Source of the DNA: Pantoea vagans
GTDB taxonomy: Bacteria > Pseudomonadota > Gammaproteobacteria > Enterobacterales > Enterobacteriaceae
Length of the DNA stretch: 64,000 nt
Reading direction: 5' to 3'
Assembly: GCF_001506165.1 (NCBI RefSeq)
Contig: NZ_CP011427.1
Coordinates: forward strand, 4,030,001-4,094,000
Positions within the stretch are counted from its first letter, which is position 1, and every line of letters starts with the position of its first letter. The notes below the pieces were generated by a model. It was not told the origin of the DNA and ran no database searches. It worked only from the letters and a program-made list of their open reading frames with translations. The position numbers and the translations under genes are program-made. This document shows, one piece after another, positions 25,761 to 38,466 of the stretch.

Positions 25761-25910
25761 GTTTCTCTCCTGTTCAGGTCGCATCCGCGCCTGATTTTTT
25801 AGCATGAATAGTCGATAGAACGGGTGCGCTTTAGCGCAGACCCGCGATTGTTATACTGCAAAGGAGAGGGGGAGCCAAATAACAAAGATGCATGTTTTAC
25901 ATCTGCCCGG

Positions 25911-27221
25911 CTATAGCGTTAAGCGAGCCGAACGTGCTTTGAGTCCATCCAGGATCGTCGTTTGAATTTCGATCGGAAAATTATCAGGCAGCTGATACGT
26001 CACACGTTCGATAACCTCATCAATACTGGCACTCATTTCTTGCAGGATATCTTCCATCGCTGTTTTATCGAATCCCACCGCTTTGGCTGTTGCCAGAAAG
26101 TGACGAGGAAAGATTTGCTCGATTGCATATTTTTTCCCATGAGAACCTTTCAACCCCATAGCGAGTTTTGCATCGCGGATATGCAGTCCTTTTGCCCCAA
26201 TAACCGGATAGACCGAGAGAATGTCGTAAAAGGGCGTCAGTCGGAAGCGACCCTCTGCTTCGATAAAAATAGAAAAGTTTTTGGCATGTCCATCTGTCGC
26301 CGCCAGCAGCCAGAAGAGAACCTGTGCTTTCATAAAGTTATAGCGATCCTGATCAACCTCTGCGGAGCTCAACAGGAAATGCATAATTTGTTGAATGCCT
26401 GGGCCTCCGTGACTTTCATATTTGCCAGCGGAGGGAATATTGAGAACCTGGCAGAAATCCTCTTGAGGTAAACGCATGATCCAACGCGCATCTGATGCCC
26501 ATCGGCGATCAAAGCGCTCTACAGCCAGCGCTTTGCATTCGCCCACATTGACCACAAAGCATTCTGGTACAGGCAAACCAAATTCCTTCGCAACCAGGGT
26601 GCAAAGCCATTCGTTTTCTACGCTGTTAGTGAGATCGATGGTATGAGAATGGCTCTGGATTTTACCAATCGGCAGCTTAAGAATATGAGTTGTAGGGGTT
26701 GTACCCTGTGGTAAGCACCACTGATCCTTCAGACGGAGCAGCGCCGTTTTTTCCTGTGCCCCAGCCAGTGAAATACGAAAATCAGCGATTTCTTCAAGCA
26801 TGCCAAGTGGAGCGCCGGTCTGGTAGCCATTCAGAATCTTTTCCAGCTCGGTATCATTTAAAGTTTGATAATGAATCGATTGCACGTTACCGGGAGGTGC
26901 ATCGTGAGCGAGCAGTTGGATCGCACCCACCGTATCTGCGCCTACTTTTTCAAGCATATCAAATGGCTGAGTTGAATCCGCGTGATAACGTGCGAGGATG
27001 CGATTGCGAATTTCAGGATTATCGGGCAGGAGATTATCAAAAAAATTGTAGACCTCGTCACCGATGTAGGGCTGATGACGTAGCGGCATCGATAGGGAAA
27101 TTGGACGGCTTCCCGGCTGGCTTAGCCATTCATCAACATAGCGAAACCGATGAGAGCCTGTGCTATCGCGGGTGAAAATACCCACTCTATAGCCGTTCAT
27201 ATAAACGTCCAATTCGGCCAT
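25911..27221 (-). CDS. hipA: HipA serine/threonine-kinase toxin
   Basis: A 436-residue protein very like E. coli HipA, which phosphorylates glutamyl-tRNA synthetase and stops growth. The autophosphorylated serine is kept in DFRISLAGAQEKTALL. The catalytic aspartate is in AATDGHAKNFSIF, the magnesium aspartate in TPFYDILS, and the LPQEDFCQ and KYESHGGPGI substrate segments are conserved. Its ATG shares one base with the hipB stop (TAATG on the minus strand), giving translational coupling. Nothing suggests inactivation. Confidence 0.96.
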   Translation of the reverse strand: MAELDVYMNGYRVGIFTRDSTGSHRFRYVDEWLSQPGSRPISLSMPLRHQPYIGDEVYNFFDNLLPDNPEIRNRILARYHADSTQPFDMLEKVGADTVGAIQLLAHDAPPGNVQSIHYQTLNDTELEKILNGYQTGAPLGMLEEIADFRISLAGAQEKTALLRLKDQWCLPQGTTPTTHILKLPIGKIQSHSHTIDLTNSVENEWLCTLVAKEFGLPVPECFVVNVGECKALAVERFDRRWASDARWIMRLPQEDFCQVLNIPSAGKYESHGGPGIQQIMHFLLSSAEVDQDRYNFMKAQVLFWLLAATDGHAKNFSIFIEAEGRFRLTPFYDILSVYPVIGAKGLHIRDAKLAMGLKGSHGKKYAIEQIFPRHFLATAKAVGFDKTAMEDILQEMSASIDEVIERVTYQLPDNFPIEIQTTILDGLKARSARLTL

Positions 27222-27469
27222 TACCACTCTTCCTTCCAGCCGCTGACTTCTTGCTGCTGACCGCGTGGTTTTACTTCCAACTCAAGGTTCAAAGCCGCCA
27301 ATATACGAAACAGTGTTTCCAGTTTGGTTGTGCCTGGCTGCAATTCAAAGTTGGATACGGTGTCTTGTCGGATGCCGACTTTACTGGCCACTTTTTCCTG
27401 AGACAGTCGCTCTGACTGCCTGACGTCCTTAAGGTAGCTGCTCAATTGCTTAGCATTCGTGACTTTCAT
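27221..27469 (-). CDS. hipB: HipB antitoxin and operon repressor
   Basis: An 82-residue protein with a single HTH_3 (Xre-type) domain: RLSQEKVASKVGIRQDTVSNFE followed by LETLFRILAALNLELEV, as in E. coli HipB, and ending in a tryptophan (GWKEEW) like the E. coli C terminus, which is needed for turnover and toxin inhibition. It dimerises, binds operators upstream and holds HipA inactive. It is the first gene of the hipBA operon. Four operator copies lie 34-139 bp upstream of its start. Confidence 0.95.
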   Translation of the reverse strand: MKVTNAKQLSSYLKDVRQSERLSQEKVASKVGIRQDTVSNFELQPGTTKLETLFRILAALNLELEVKPRGQQQEVSGWKEEW

Positions 27470-27502
27470 GGAAGCGGCTCCCGGAAATGTAATGGCATTA
27501 CA

Positions 27503-27608
27503 TTTACACGGTGTAGCGGGTAAAGCAACTTTTACCTGTTATAGCAGGTAAATTTGGTTTTACCCGCTATAACAGGTAAGATAATTTTTACCTGCTAAAG
27601 CGGGTGAG
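27503..27608. promoter_or_regulatory. Four-copy HipB operator array at 28-bp spacing
   Basis: Four 22-bp palindromic sites start at 27503, 27531, 27559 and 27587, exactly 28 bp apart. The consensus is TTTACCTGCTATARCRGGTAAA, with arms ACCYG and CRGGT around 8 bp. The hipB-proximal copy (27503, TTTACACGGTGTAGCGGGTAAA) has a degraded left arm. E. coli hipBA is also preceded by four operators (TATCC-N8-GGATA), so these are almost certainly the cognate HipB sites with a changed arm sequence. They fill the gap between hipB and mnmE. Confidence 0.85.
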
Positions 27609-27629
27609 AATAGAGGTATAGATGGGGGT

Positions 27630-29000
27630 TTACTTACCAATACAGAAACTGGAGAAAATTCGGCCCAAAAGATCGTCGGAGGTGAATTCCCCGGTGATTT
27701 CGCTCAATGACTGCTGTGCCAGGCGTAACTCCTCCGCCAGCAGTTCGCCTGCTCGGGCACCCAACAGCTGATCCTGACCCTGCTGTAAGTGAGCGGCAGC
27801 TAACTCCAGCGCCTGCAAGTGGCGGCGGCGCGCCAGGAATCCACCTTCCATATTGCCCGAGAAGCCCATGCTCTGTTTAAGATGGTCACGCAGCGCGTCC
27901 ACACCCTCGCCGGTGCGCGCGGAGAGGCGAATCAGTGAGTGGTCATTCACTTCGGTTAAGCCCAGCACTTCACCGGTCATATCGGCTTTATTACGCACGA
28001 CGGTGATCGGCAGTTGCGCAGGCAAACGCGCGACGAAATCGGGCCAGATTGCGGCCGCTTCCGTGGCATCGGTGGTGGTGCCATCGACCATAAACAGCAC
28101 GCGGTCAGCCTGCTCGATTTCCTGCCACGCACGCTCAATACCGATGCGTTCAACTTCATCGCTGGCTTCACGCAATCCGGCGGTATCAATGATGTGCAGC
28201 GGCATGCCGTCGATATGGATATGCTCGCGCAGGACATCGCGTGTAGTGCCGGCGATATCCGTCACGATGGCGGCTTCGCGGCCAGCCAGCGCGTTGAGCA
28301 AGCTGGATTTACCGGCATTGGGACGACCGGCAATCACCACTTTCATCCCTTCACGCAGTAGGCTGCCCTGACGCGCTTCGGCGCGCACGCCATTCAGATC
28401 GCCGATCACCGCATTCAGCTGCGCTTCAATTTTGCCGTCAGAGAGGAAGTCTATCTCCTCGTCAGGGAAATCAATGGCGGCTTCCACGTAGATGCGCAGG
28501 TGAGTAAGTGCTTCCACAAGTGCATTAACACGCAGGGAAAATGCGCCTTGCAGTGAATTGACGGCGGAACGTGCCGCCTGCTCTGAGCTGGCATCGATTA
28601 AGTCAGCGATGGCTTCTGCCTGCGCCAGGTCGAGTTTGTCGTTCAGGAACGCGCGCTCTGAGAATTCACCGGGTTGTGCGATACGCACGCCGGGTAGCGC
28701 CACGATGCGTTTTAGCAGCAGGTCGAGGATGACCGGGCCGCCGTGGCCTTGCAATTCCAGCACATCTTCGCCGGTAAAAGAGTTCGGGCCGGGGAACCAC
28801 AGCGCAATACCCTGATCCAGCACACTGCCATCCGCATCATTAAACGGCAGATAGTCAGCGTAACGCGGTTTCGGCAGCTTGCCCAACACGGCTTGCGCAA
28901 TGTCAGCGGCTTTCGCGCCAGAAATACGCAAAATACCCACGCCGCCACGGCCGGGAGGCGTGGCCTGGGCAACAATGGTGTCGCTGTGGCTATGGCTCAT
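27630..29000 (-). CDS. mnmE: tRNA uridine-5-carboxymethylaminomethyl modification GTPase MnmE
   Basis: A 456-residue protein (E. coli 454). It has an N-terminal tetrahydrofolate-binding domain ([20 protein letters not shown]), a helical domain and an inserted Ras-like GTPase (about 216-380) with [26 protein letters not shown] and RNKADMTG (G1, G3, G4). It ends in the invariant FCIGK whose cysteine is catalytically important. With MnmG it installs the cmnm5 group at wobble U34. It lies downstream of yidC with a terminator between them. Confidence 0.98.
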   Translation of the reverse strand: MSHSHSDTIVAQATPPGRGGVGILRISGAKAADIAQAVLGKLPKPRYADYLPFNDADGSVLDQGIALWFPGPNSFTGEDVLELQGHGGPVILDLLLKRIVALPGVRIAQPGEFSERAFLNDKLDLAQAEAIADLIDASSEQAARSAVNSLQGAFSLRVNALVEALTHLRIYVEAAIDFPDEEIDFLSDGKIEAQLNAVIGDLNGVRAEARQGSLLREGMKVVIAGRPNAGKSSLLNALAGREAAIVTDIAGTTRDVLREHIHIDGMPLHIIDTAGLREASDEVERIGIERAWQEIEQADRVLFMVDGTTTDATEAAAIWPDFVARLPAQLPITVVRNKADMTGEVLGLTEVNDHSLIRLSARTGEGVDALRDHLKQSMGFSGNMEGGFLARRRHLQALELAAAHLQQGQDQLLGARAGELLAEELRLAQQSLSEITGEFTSDDLLGRIFSSFCIGK

Positions 29001-29018
29001 GATTGACCTTCTTTTTAA

Positions 29019-29050
29019 ACAAAAAAACAGGGCGACATAAATGCCGCCCT
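29019..29050 (-). terminator. Rho-independent terminator between yidC and mnmE
   Basis: On the minus strand AGGGCG at 29050-29045 pairs with CGCCCT at 29034-29029 across a 10-nt loop and is followed by TGTTTTTTTG. This lies 33 bp after the yidC stop and just before the mnmE start, so it ends or attenuates the rpmH-yidC transcript. Confidence 0.75.
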
Positions 29051-29083
29051 TTGAGTATACGCTGATGCTGTTGCAGTCAGACG

Positions 29084-30730
29084 TTACGCTTTCTTCTTGT
29101 CGCGGCTGTGCAGACCACGTTTTTCCAGGCCGCGATAAATCAGCTGCTGCTGGAGGATGGTGACCAGGTTACTGACGATGTAGTACAGCACCAGACCAGC
29201 AGGGAACCACAGGAAGAACACGGTAAAGATGACCGGCATGTACGTCATGATCTTCTGCTGCATCGGATCGGTCACGGTGGTCGGTGACATCTTCTGAATG
29301 AAGAACATGGTGATACCCATGATGACCGGCAGAATGTAGTACGGGTCCTGCGCTGAGAGGTCATGAATCCACAGAATGAACGGTGCATGACGCAGCTCAA
29401 TCGAACCTGACAGCATGTAGTACAGGGCCAGGAAGATAGGCATCTGGATAACCAGCGGCAGACAGCCACCCAGTGGGTTCACTTTCTCTGCTTTGTACAG
29501 CGCCATCATTTCCTGGCTCTGCTTCTGCTTGTCATCGCCCAGACGCTCACGCATTGCCTGAATCTTCGGCTGCAGCATGCGCATCTTCGCCATGGAGGTG
29601 TACTGCGCTTTAGTCAGCGGGTACATGATGCCACGAACGATGAAGGTGATAACGATAATGGAGAAGCCCCAGTTACCGATAAAGCTGTGGATGAACTTCA
29701 GCAGCTTAAACAGTGGCTGCGAGATGAACCACAACCAGCCGTAATCCACGGTCAGGTCCAGGTGTGGCGCGATAGCGGCCATCTTGTCCTGGATTTCTGG
29801 TCCTAACCACAGGGTTGCGCCGAGGTCTTGCTGTGCGCCTGCTGCAATGGTGACCGGTGCAGATTTATAACCGATGGCTGCAATGCCGTTGCCGAGGTTG
29901 CTGGTGTACAGGGTGTTGTTGCCCTGAGTACGTGGCACCCATGCGGTGGCAAAGTACTGCTGCAGCATGGCTACCCAACCATTGCTGGTGGTGGTGTTCA
30001 GGTTCTCGTTATCCGCGATGGTATCGAATTTGTATTTTTCGTATTTCGCATCACTGGTTGAGTACGCTGCGCCACGGAAGGTATGCAGTGCAAAGTTATT
30101 GCTGCCGGTATCACGGTGCTTAGGCAGATCAATGGTCTGCTTCAACTGACCAAACATCGACACTTCCAGCGGCTGCTGTGAGGCGTTGTGGATGTTGTAG
30201 TCGACATTCACCGCAAAGTCGCCGCGCTTGAAGACGAAGGTTTTGGTGTAAACCACACCTTTCTCATCGGTCCAGGTCAGCGGCACGCGCAGTTCGCTCT
30301 GGCCATCGGCCATTTCGAAGTGATCTTGTGTCGTGGTGAACAGCGGGCGTGCGCCATTGTTCGGGTTATCCGGACCGTTACGGCCGGTTAAGCCACTCTG
30401 TGCCTGATAAGTGAAGGCTGGCGTGGTTTCCAGCAGCTGGAACGGCGCGTCTGAACCCAGTTTATCCGGGTAAGTCAGCAGCTGTGCCTGCTCAATATCG
30501 CCACCGCGAGTATTGATGCTGAGTGACAGGACATCAGTCTTAACGGTGATCGTTTGGCCCTGACCGCTAGCCGGCACGCCGGAAGAGGCGGCATCACCCG
30601 CTGCGCTGCTTGTGTTCTGCGTGGTCTGAGTCTGCTGTGGCTGCGGAGCGTGGTCCGTCTGCCAGGCTTGCCAGATCATAAAAGACACGAACAGAAAAGC
30701 GATGAGAAAGAGATTGCGTTGCGAATCCAT
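29084..30730 (-). CDS. yidC: Membrane protein insertase YidC
   Basis: A 548-residue inner-membrane insertase, the same length as E. coli YidC. It has an N-terminal anchor ([19 protein letters not shown]), the large periplasmic beta-supersandwich domain (about 60-340) and the five-helix 60KD_IMP core (about 345-535) holding the conserved arginine in [15 protein letters not shown]. It ends in a basic tail (HSRDKKKA) that contacts ribosomes. Its start is 2 bp after the yidD stop, so the genes are coupled in rpmH-rnpA-yidD-yidC. Confidence 0.98.
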   Translation of the reverse strand: MDSQRNLFLIAFLFVSFMIWQAWQTDHAPQPQQTQTTQNTSSAAGDAASSGVPASGQGQTITVKTDVLSLSINTRGGDIEQAQLLTYPDKLGSDAPFQLLETTPAFTYQAQSGLTGRNGPDNPNNGARPLFTTTQDHFEMADGQSELRVPLTWTDEKGVVYTKTFVFKRGDFAVNVDYNIHNASQQPLEVSMFGQLKQTIDLPKHRDTGSNNFALHTFRGAAYSTSDAKYEKYKFDTIADNENLNTTTSNGWVAMLQQYFATAWVPRTQGNNTLYTSNLGNGIAAIGYKSAPVTIAAGAQQDLGATLWLGPEIQDKMAAIAPHLDLTVDYGWLWFISQPLFKLLKFIHSFIGNWGFSIIVITFIVRGIMYPLTKAQYTSMAKMRMLQPKIQAMRERLGDDKQKQSQEMMALYKAEKVNPLGGCLPLVIQMPIFLALYYMLSGSIELRHAPFILWIHDLSAQDPYYILPVIMGITMFFIQKMSPTTVTDPMQQKIMTYMPVIFTVFFLWFPAGLVLYYIVSNLVTILQQQLIYRGLEKRGLHSRDKKKA

Positions 30731-30732
30731 CG

Positions 30733-30990
30733 TTAATGTTCTCTGGTATCAAAGGTTTTTGGCGGCACAGGATCGTCACCACCCGGGTTCAAAGGGTGGC
30801 ATTTTAATACGCGTTTAATCGTCAACCAACTGCCTTTTACAACACCAAAGCGCCGTAAGGCCTCAATCCCATACTGCGAACAGGTGGGATGGAACCGACA
30901 ATGGGGTCCCAGCAGTGGGCTGATGGCGCGTTGATAAACGCGTATCAGGGCGATCAGGAGCCGCGAGCCAGGCGACAGTGACGACGCCAT
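30733..30990 (-). CDS. yidD: Membrane protein insertion efficiency factor YidD
   Basis: An 85-residue small protein with an N-terminal amphipathic helix ([20 protein letters not shown]) and the family signature [19 protein letters not shown], then [15 protein letters not shown]. It assists YidC-dependent insertion at the inner membrane. It overlaps the end of rnpA by 37 bp and sits 2 bp before yidC, as in E. coli. Confidence 0.97.
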   Translation of the reverse strand: MASSLSPGSRLLIALIRVYQRAISPLLGPHCRFHPTCSQYGIEALRRFGVVKGSWLTIKRVLKCHPLNPGGDDPVPPKTFDTREH

Positions 30991-31313
30991 AATTTCTCCA
31001 ACGCTTCCGTTAACGCACGGTTATCGAGGTCAGCAATCCCTTTTTTCGCCACGATGACAAAATCCATCGCGGGCAGTTCATGTTGACGCAGACGAAAGCT
31101 TTCGCGGGTCAATCGCTTGATCCGGTTGCGTTCATGGGCGCGTTTAACATGTTTTTTAGCGACGGTAAGACCGATGCGGGGATGCCCCAGCGAGTTAAGT
31201 CGGCCGAGGATGGTAATTTGCGGCGTACCGGCTCTTTGTGGCTGCTGGAAGACGAAAGTGAAATGAGTGGGAGTTAACAAACGTAACTCCCTGGGAAATG
31301 CGAGCTTAACCAC
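30954..31313 (-). CDS. rnpA: Ribonuclease P protein component RnpA
   Basis: A 119-residue basic protein that binds M1 RNA and tRNA precursors. The signature [20 protein letters not shown] (RNR motif) and the FxxVFQQPQ N-terminal segment are conserved. It starts 14 bp after rpmH on the same strand and overlaps yidD by 37 bp. This is the standard arrangement. Confidence 0.97.
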   Translation of the reverse strand: MVKLAFPRELRLLTPTHFTFVFQQPQRAGTPQITILGRLNSLGHPRIGLTVAKKHVKRAHERNRIKRLTRESFRLRQHELPAMDFVIVAKKGIADLDNRALTEALEKLWRRHCRLARGS

Positions 31314-31327
31314 TAGGGTTAGCTTTA

Positions 31328-31480
<153 letters not shown>

Positions 31481-31566
31481 CTAAACTTGAAAATTTTCAC
31501 TGGGTGACGCGTTTTCGGGCCAGTAAATCGACCAACGCCTCAATGTGTCTTTAATAAAGAGGCGGG

Positions 31567-31595
31567 ATTGTAATAATTGTACAGTCCAGAGTCAA
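31567..31595 (-). promoter_or_regulatory. rpmH sigma-70 promoter
   Basis: On the minus strand TTGACT (31595-31590), a 17-bp spacer and TACAAT (31572-31567) form a near-consensus sigma-70 promoter that fires toward rpmH, giving a leader of roughly 90 nt. Confidence 0.8.
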
Positions 31596-32070
31596 TTTAC
31601 TTCGCTGGTCGCGGCACCTGGAAACCCAGATACAGCCCGCTGATTCCGGGCATCAAGGCTTCACGCAATAATGCCGGGTGGGGAATTATACGGGCTATAG
31701 GGTAAAGCGCAAGGATCGCGCAGGATCTTCTTGCGATCAATTTGCAGATTTATTGCGCGGAAACGAGAGGCGACCAGAAAAATTGCAGCTTTCAGCCAGA
31801 TCCCCGCTCGTTTTTTCCGCAGAAAGCGTAAACTCATTAGCGCTTCTGTAGCCTGTGGATAAATTGCATCAAAACTGTGTAGAAAGGGAAGATCTCTGTG
31901 TCGCTTTACGCTATGATCCGCCCTTCCGCTGACGATCCTCAAATGCGATCGCCAGGGATGACTACCGCGGATAGCGGTCGCAGGCGCTTTCTGATCGCCT
32001 GTGTCTAAAAAGACAGTTTCTATTATTAGCGCCTGAAATTCTTATCGATTTTGTACGAGTGGAGTCCGCC
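31596..32070 (+). promoter_or_regulatory. dnaA upstream control region with a consensus DnaA box
   Basis: The rpmH-dnaA gap of about 600 bp has no gene. TGTGGATAA at 31854-31862 is the exact inverse of the consensus DnaA box TTATCCACA, matching the autoregulatory box of E. coli dnaA. CTATGATCC at 31911-31919 resembles the E. coli dnaA promoter -10 region (TATGAT at 31912). Several GATC sites (for example 31720, 31892, 31915) would allow Dam/SeqA control. TACGAGTGGAGTCCGCC just before the start is the conserved ribosome site. There is no DnaA-box cluster, so this is not oriC. Confidence 0.7.
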
Positions 32071-33471
32071 GTGTCACTTACGCTTTGGCAACAGTGTCTT
32101 GCCCGTTTGCAGGATGAGCTTCCTGCCACCGAATTCAGCATGTGGATTCGTCCGCTGCAGGCTGAATTAAACGACAATACGCTGACCTTGTATGCACCAA
32201 ATCGGTTTGTACTCGACTGGGTTCGGGATAAATATCTCAATAGTATCAATGGGCTGCTGAATGAATTCTGCGGTGCGAATGTGCCGTTGCTGCGTTTTGA
32301 AGTGGGCACACGCCCGGCTGCTCAGGTGGCAGCCAGCCAGCCCGCGATGGCGACTTACAGCACCCCGACGCCGGTTGAAAGCCGTCCTGCTCCGGCGCAA
32401 ATTCTGCGCCCAAGCTGGGATTCCGTGCCTGCGCCAGCGGATGTCACCTACCGTTCTAATGTGAATAACCGCCATAACTTCGACAATTTCGTTGAAGGTA
32501 AATCTAACCAACTGGCGCGCGCGGCGGCACGTCAGGTGGCGGATAACCCAGGCGGCGCTTACAACCCGCTTTTCCTTTATGGCGGCACTGGTTTAGGTAA
32601 AACCCACCTTTTGCATGCGGTTGGTAATGGCATTATTGCGCGCAAGCCCAATGCCAAAGTGGTTTACATGCACTCTGAGCGTTTTGTGCAGGACATGGTT
32701 AAAGCACTGCAAAATAACGCGATCGAAGAGTTTAAGCGTTATTACCGCTCTGTTGATGCGTTGCTGATCGATGACATCCAGTTCTTTGCCAACAAAGAGC
32801 GCTCGCAGGAAGAGTTTTTCCATACCTTCAATGCGCTGTTGGAGGGTAATCAACAGATCATTCTGACGTCGGATCGCTATCCTAAAGAGATCAACGGTGT
32901 AGAAGATCGTCTGAAATCGCGCTTTGGCTGGGGATTGACCGTCGCGATCGAGCCTCCCGAACTGGAAACACGCGTCGCGATCCTGATGAAGAAAGCGGAC
33001 GAAAATGATATTCGCCTGCCAGGTGAAGTCGCCTTCTTTATTGCTAAGCGTCTGCGTTCGAATGTGCGTGAGTTAGAAGGGGCGCTGAACCGCGTCATCG
33101 CCAATGCCAATTTTACTGGCCGCGCGATTACCATCGATTTCGTCCGCGAAGCGCTGCGCGATTTATTAGCGCTGCAGGAAAAGCTGGTCACCATCGACAA
33201 CATTCAGAAGACGGTGGCCGAGTACTACAAAATTAAAGTGGCGGATTTACTGTCGAAGCGCCGTTCGCGCTCGGTGGCACGTCCGCGTCAGATGGCGATG
33301 GCAATGGCGAAAGAGCTGACTAACCATAGCCTGCCGGAAATTGGTGATGCGTTTGGTGGGCGTGACCATACCACCGTGCTCCACGCCTGCCGTAAAATCG
33401 AGCAGTTGCGTGAAGAGAGCCACGACATCAAAGAAGATTTCTCTAACCTAATTCGAACACTATCTTCCTGA
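32071..33471 (+). CDS. dnaA: Chromosomal replication initiator DnaA
   Basis: A 466-residue initiator beginning with GTG at 32071 ([20 protein letters not shown]), as in E. coli. Domain I binds DnaB, and domain II is a linker rich in Ala and Pro. Domain III is AAA+ (Walker [15 protein letters not shown], Walker [10 protein letters not shown]), and domain IV has the DnaA-box reader [17 protein letters not shown]. An in-frame GTG at 32059 is part of the ribosome site, not the start. It begins the dnaA-dnaN-recF-gyrB cluster; dnaN follows after 5 bp. Confidence 0.99.
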   Translation: MSLTLWQQCLARLQDELPATEFSMWIRPLQAELNDNTLTLYAPNRFVLDWVRDKYLNSINGLLNEFCGANVPLLRFEVGTRPAAQVAASQPAMATYSTPTPVESRPAPAQILRPSWDSVPAPADVTYRSNVNNRHNFDNFVEGKSNQLARAAARQVADNPGGAYNPLFLYGGTGLGKTHLLHAVGNGIIARKPNAKVVYMHSERFVQDMVKALQNNAIEEFKRYYRSVDALLIDDIQFFANKERSQEEFFHTFNALLEGNQQIILTSDRYPKEINGVEDRLKSRFGWGLTVAIEPPELETRVAILMKKADENDIRLPGEVAFFIAKRLRSNVRELEGALNRVIANANFTGRAITIDFVREALRDLLALQEKLVTIDNIQKTVAEYYKIKVADLLSKRRSRSVARPRQMAMAMAKELTNHSLPEIGDAFGGRDHTTVLHACRKIEQLREESHDIKEDFSNLIRTLSS

Positions 33472-33476
33472 CGCAT

Positions 33477-34577
33477 ATGAAATTTATTGTAGAACGTGAG
33501 CAGTTGCTGAAACCACTGCAACAGGTTAGCGGCCCACTGGGTGGACGCCCGACCTTACCGATCCTCGGAAATTTACTGTTGCAGGTGAGTGAAGGCGTAC
33601 TGCGTCTGACCGGCACCGATTTGGAAATGGAGATGGTGGCTCGCGTTGCCCTGACGCAGCCCCACGAGCCAGGCGCCACTACGGTGCCGGCGCGTAAATT
33701 CCTCGATATTTGCCGCGGTTTGCCGGAAGGGGCTGAAATCAGCTTGACGCTGGAAGGTGACAGAATGCTGGTACGTTCTGGCCGCAGTCGTTTCTCTTTA
33801 TCGACGCTGCCCGCCAGTGACTTCCCGAATCTGGATGACTGGCAGAGTGAGGTAGAATTCACCTTACCGCAGGCGACGTTGAAACGTTTGATCGAAGCCA
33901 CTCAGTTCTCGATGGCGCATCAGGATGTGCGTTACTACCTCAACGGCATGCTGTTTGAAACCGAAGGTGAAGAGCTACGCACCGTCGCCACTGATGGTCA
34001 CCGTCTGGCGGTATGTTCGATGCCGATTGGTCAGGCGCTGCCGAACCATTCGGTTATCGTCCCGCGTAAAGGGGTGATTGAGCTGGTGCGTTTGCTGGAC
34101 GGTGGCGAAACCCCACTGCAAGTGCAGATTGGCAGCAGCAACATTCGTGCGCACGTGGGTGACTTTATCTTCACGTCCAAGCTGGTAGATGGCCGTTTCC
34201 CGGATTATCGCCGCGTATTACCGAAGAACCCGGATAAAGTGCTCGAAGCGGGCTGCGATCTGTTAAAGCAGGCATTTGCCCGTGCAGCGATTCTCTCAAA
34301 TGAGAAGTTCCGCGGTGTTCGCATCTATATCACCGAAAATCAACTCAAAATTACCGCGAATAACCCTGAGCAGGAAGAAGCGGAAGAGATGCTGGATGTG
34401 TCTTACAGCGGTACCGAGCTGGAGATTGGTTTTAACGTGAGTTACGTGCTGGATGTGCTGAATGCATTGAAGTGCGAGAACGTGCGTTTGCTGCTGACGG
34501 ATGGGGTTTCGAGCGTGCAGATTGAAGATGTCGCCAGCCCAGCGGCGGCATACGTCGTTATGCCTATGCGCTTGTGA
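33477..34577 (+). CDS. dnaN: DNA polymerase III sliding clamp, beta subunit
   Basis: A 366-residue three-domain clamp starting MKFIVEREQLLKPLQQVSGP and ending YVVMPMRL, which forms the peptide-binding cleft as in E. coli. It tethers polymerase III and other clamp-binding proteins to DNA. The start lies 5 bp after the dnaA stop. It is followed by a 180-bp gap carrying a palindromic repeat before recF, longer than the spacing I recall from E. coli. Confidence 0.99.
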   Translation: MKFIVEREQLLKPLQQVSGPLGGRPTLPILGNLLLQVSEGVLRLTGTDLEMEMVARVALTQPHEPGATTVPARKFLDICRGLPEGAEISLTLEGDRMLVRSGRSRFSLSTLPASDFPNLDDWQSEVEFTLPQATLKRLIEATQFSMAHQDVRYYLNGMLFETEGEELRTVATDGHRLAVCSMPIGQALPNHSVIVPRKGVIELVRLLDGGETPLQVQIGSSNIRAHVGDFIFTSKLVDGRFPDYRRVLPKNPDKVLEAGCDLLKQAFARAAILSNEKFRGVRIYITENQLKITANNPEQEEAEEMLDVSYSGTELEIGFNVSYVLDVLNALKCENVRLLLTDGVSSVQIEDVASPAAAYVVMPMRL

Positions 34578-34757
34578 TCTTAAAACGGGCTAACTTACTC
34601 GCTATTTTGCCCCCGGGCAGTGCTCGTCCCTGGCCACATACTTCAGTATGCTCCCAGGGCCTGCGCGCTGGCCGTGCGCAAACTAGCTTCGCCGTTAACG
34701 CCCTCGATTGCAGGGTCAGGTGAAAAACCACTTCTCAATGTGCAGTTGGACTCGTTC
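34578..34757. repeat. Intergenic repeat element between dnaN and recF
   Basis: The 180-bp gap has no gene. It contains CCCTGG...CCAGGG arms around CCACATACTTCAGTATGCTC (34630-34661), where CATACTTCAGTATG is itself palindromic. The core ACTTCAGTATGCTCCCAGG resembles ACTTCAGTAAGCTCCCGAGG inside the repeat at 62023-62147, so both probably belong to the same dispersed Erwinia/Serratia-type family. Its position inside an essential operon suggests it is read through. Confidence 0.55.
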
Positions 34758-38269
<3,512 letters not shown>

Positions 38270-38277
38270 TGTGACTC

Positions 38278-38307
38278 AACCCTTCCCAATCGGGAAGGGT
38301 TTTTTTA
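38278..38307 (+). terminator. Rho-independent terminator after gyrB
   Basis: AACCCTTCCC and GGGAAGGGTT form a 10-bp stem around AATC and are followed by seven T residues, 9 bp after the gyrB stop. Confidence 0.92.
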
Positions 38308-38466
38308 TTCCCCGTATTTTGGTATCCGCCTGACAAACTTCTTTTTCCTTAAAAAACATCTGCGTTAGTTTTTGTTTGCTTCCGTTTTTACCCGATCGTT
38401 GAGATCCGTATCACTTTCATAGATAGCCGTCTCCCTTACGCTTGCGGGCGAAGCGGAGGAAAGCGC

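Noticed and set aside
34620..34757. N-terminal extension of recF
   Set aside because: The translated extension comes from palindromic repeat DNA and has no counterpart in RecF; the ATG at 34758 aligns with the family.
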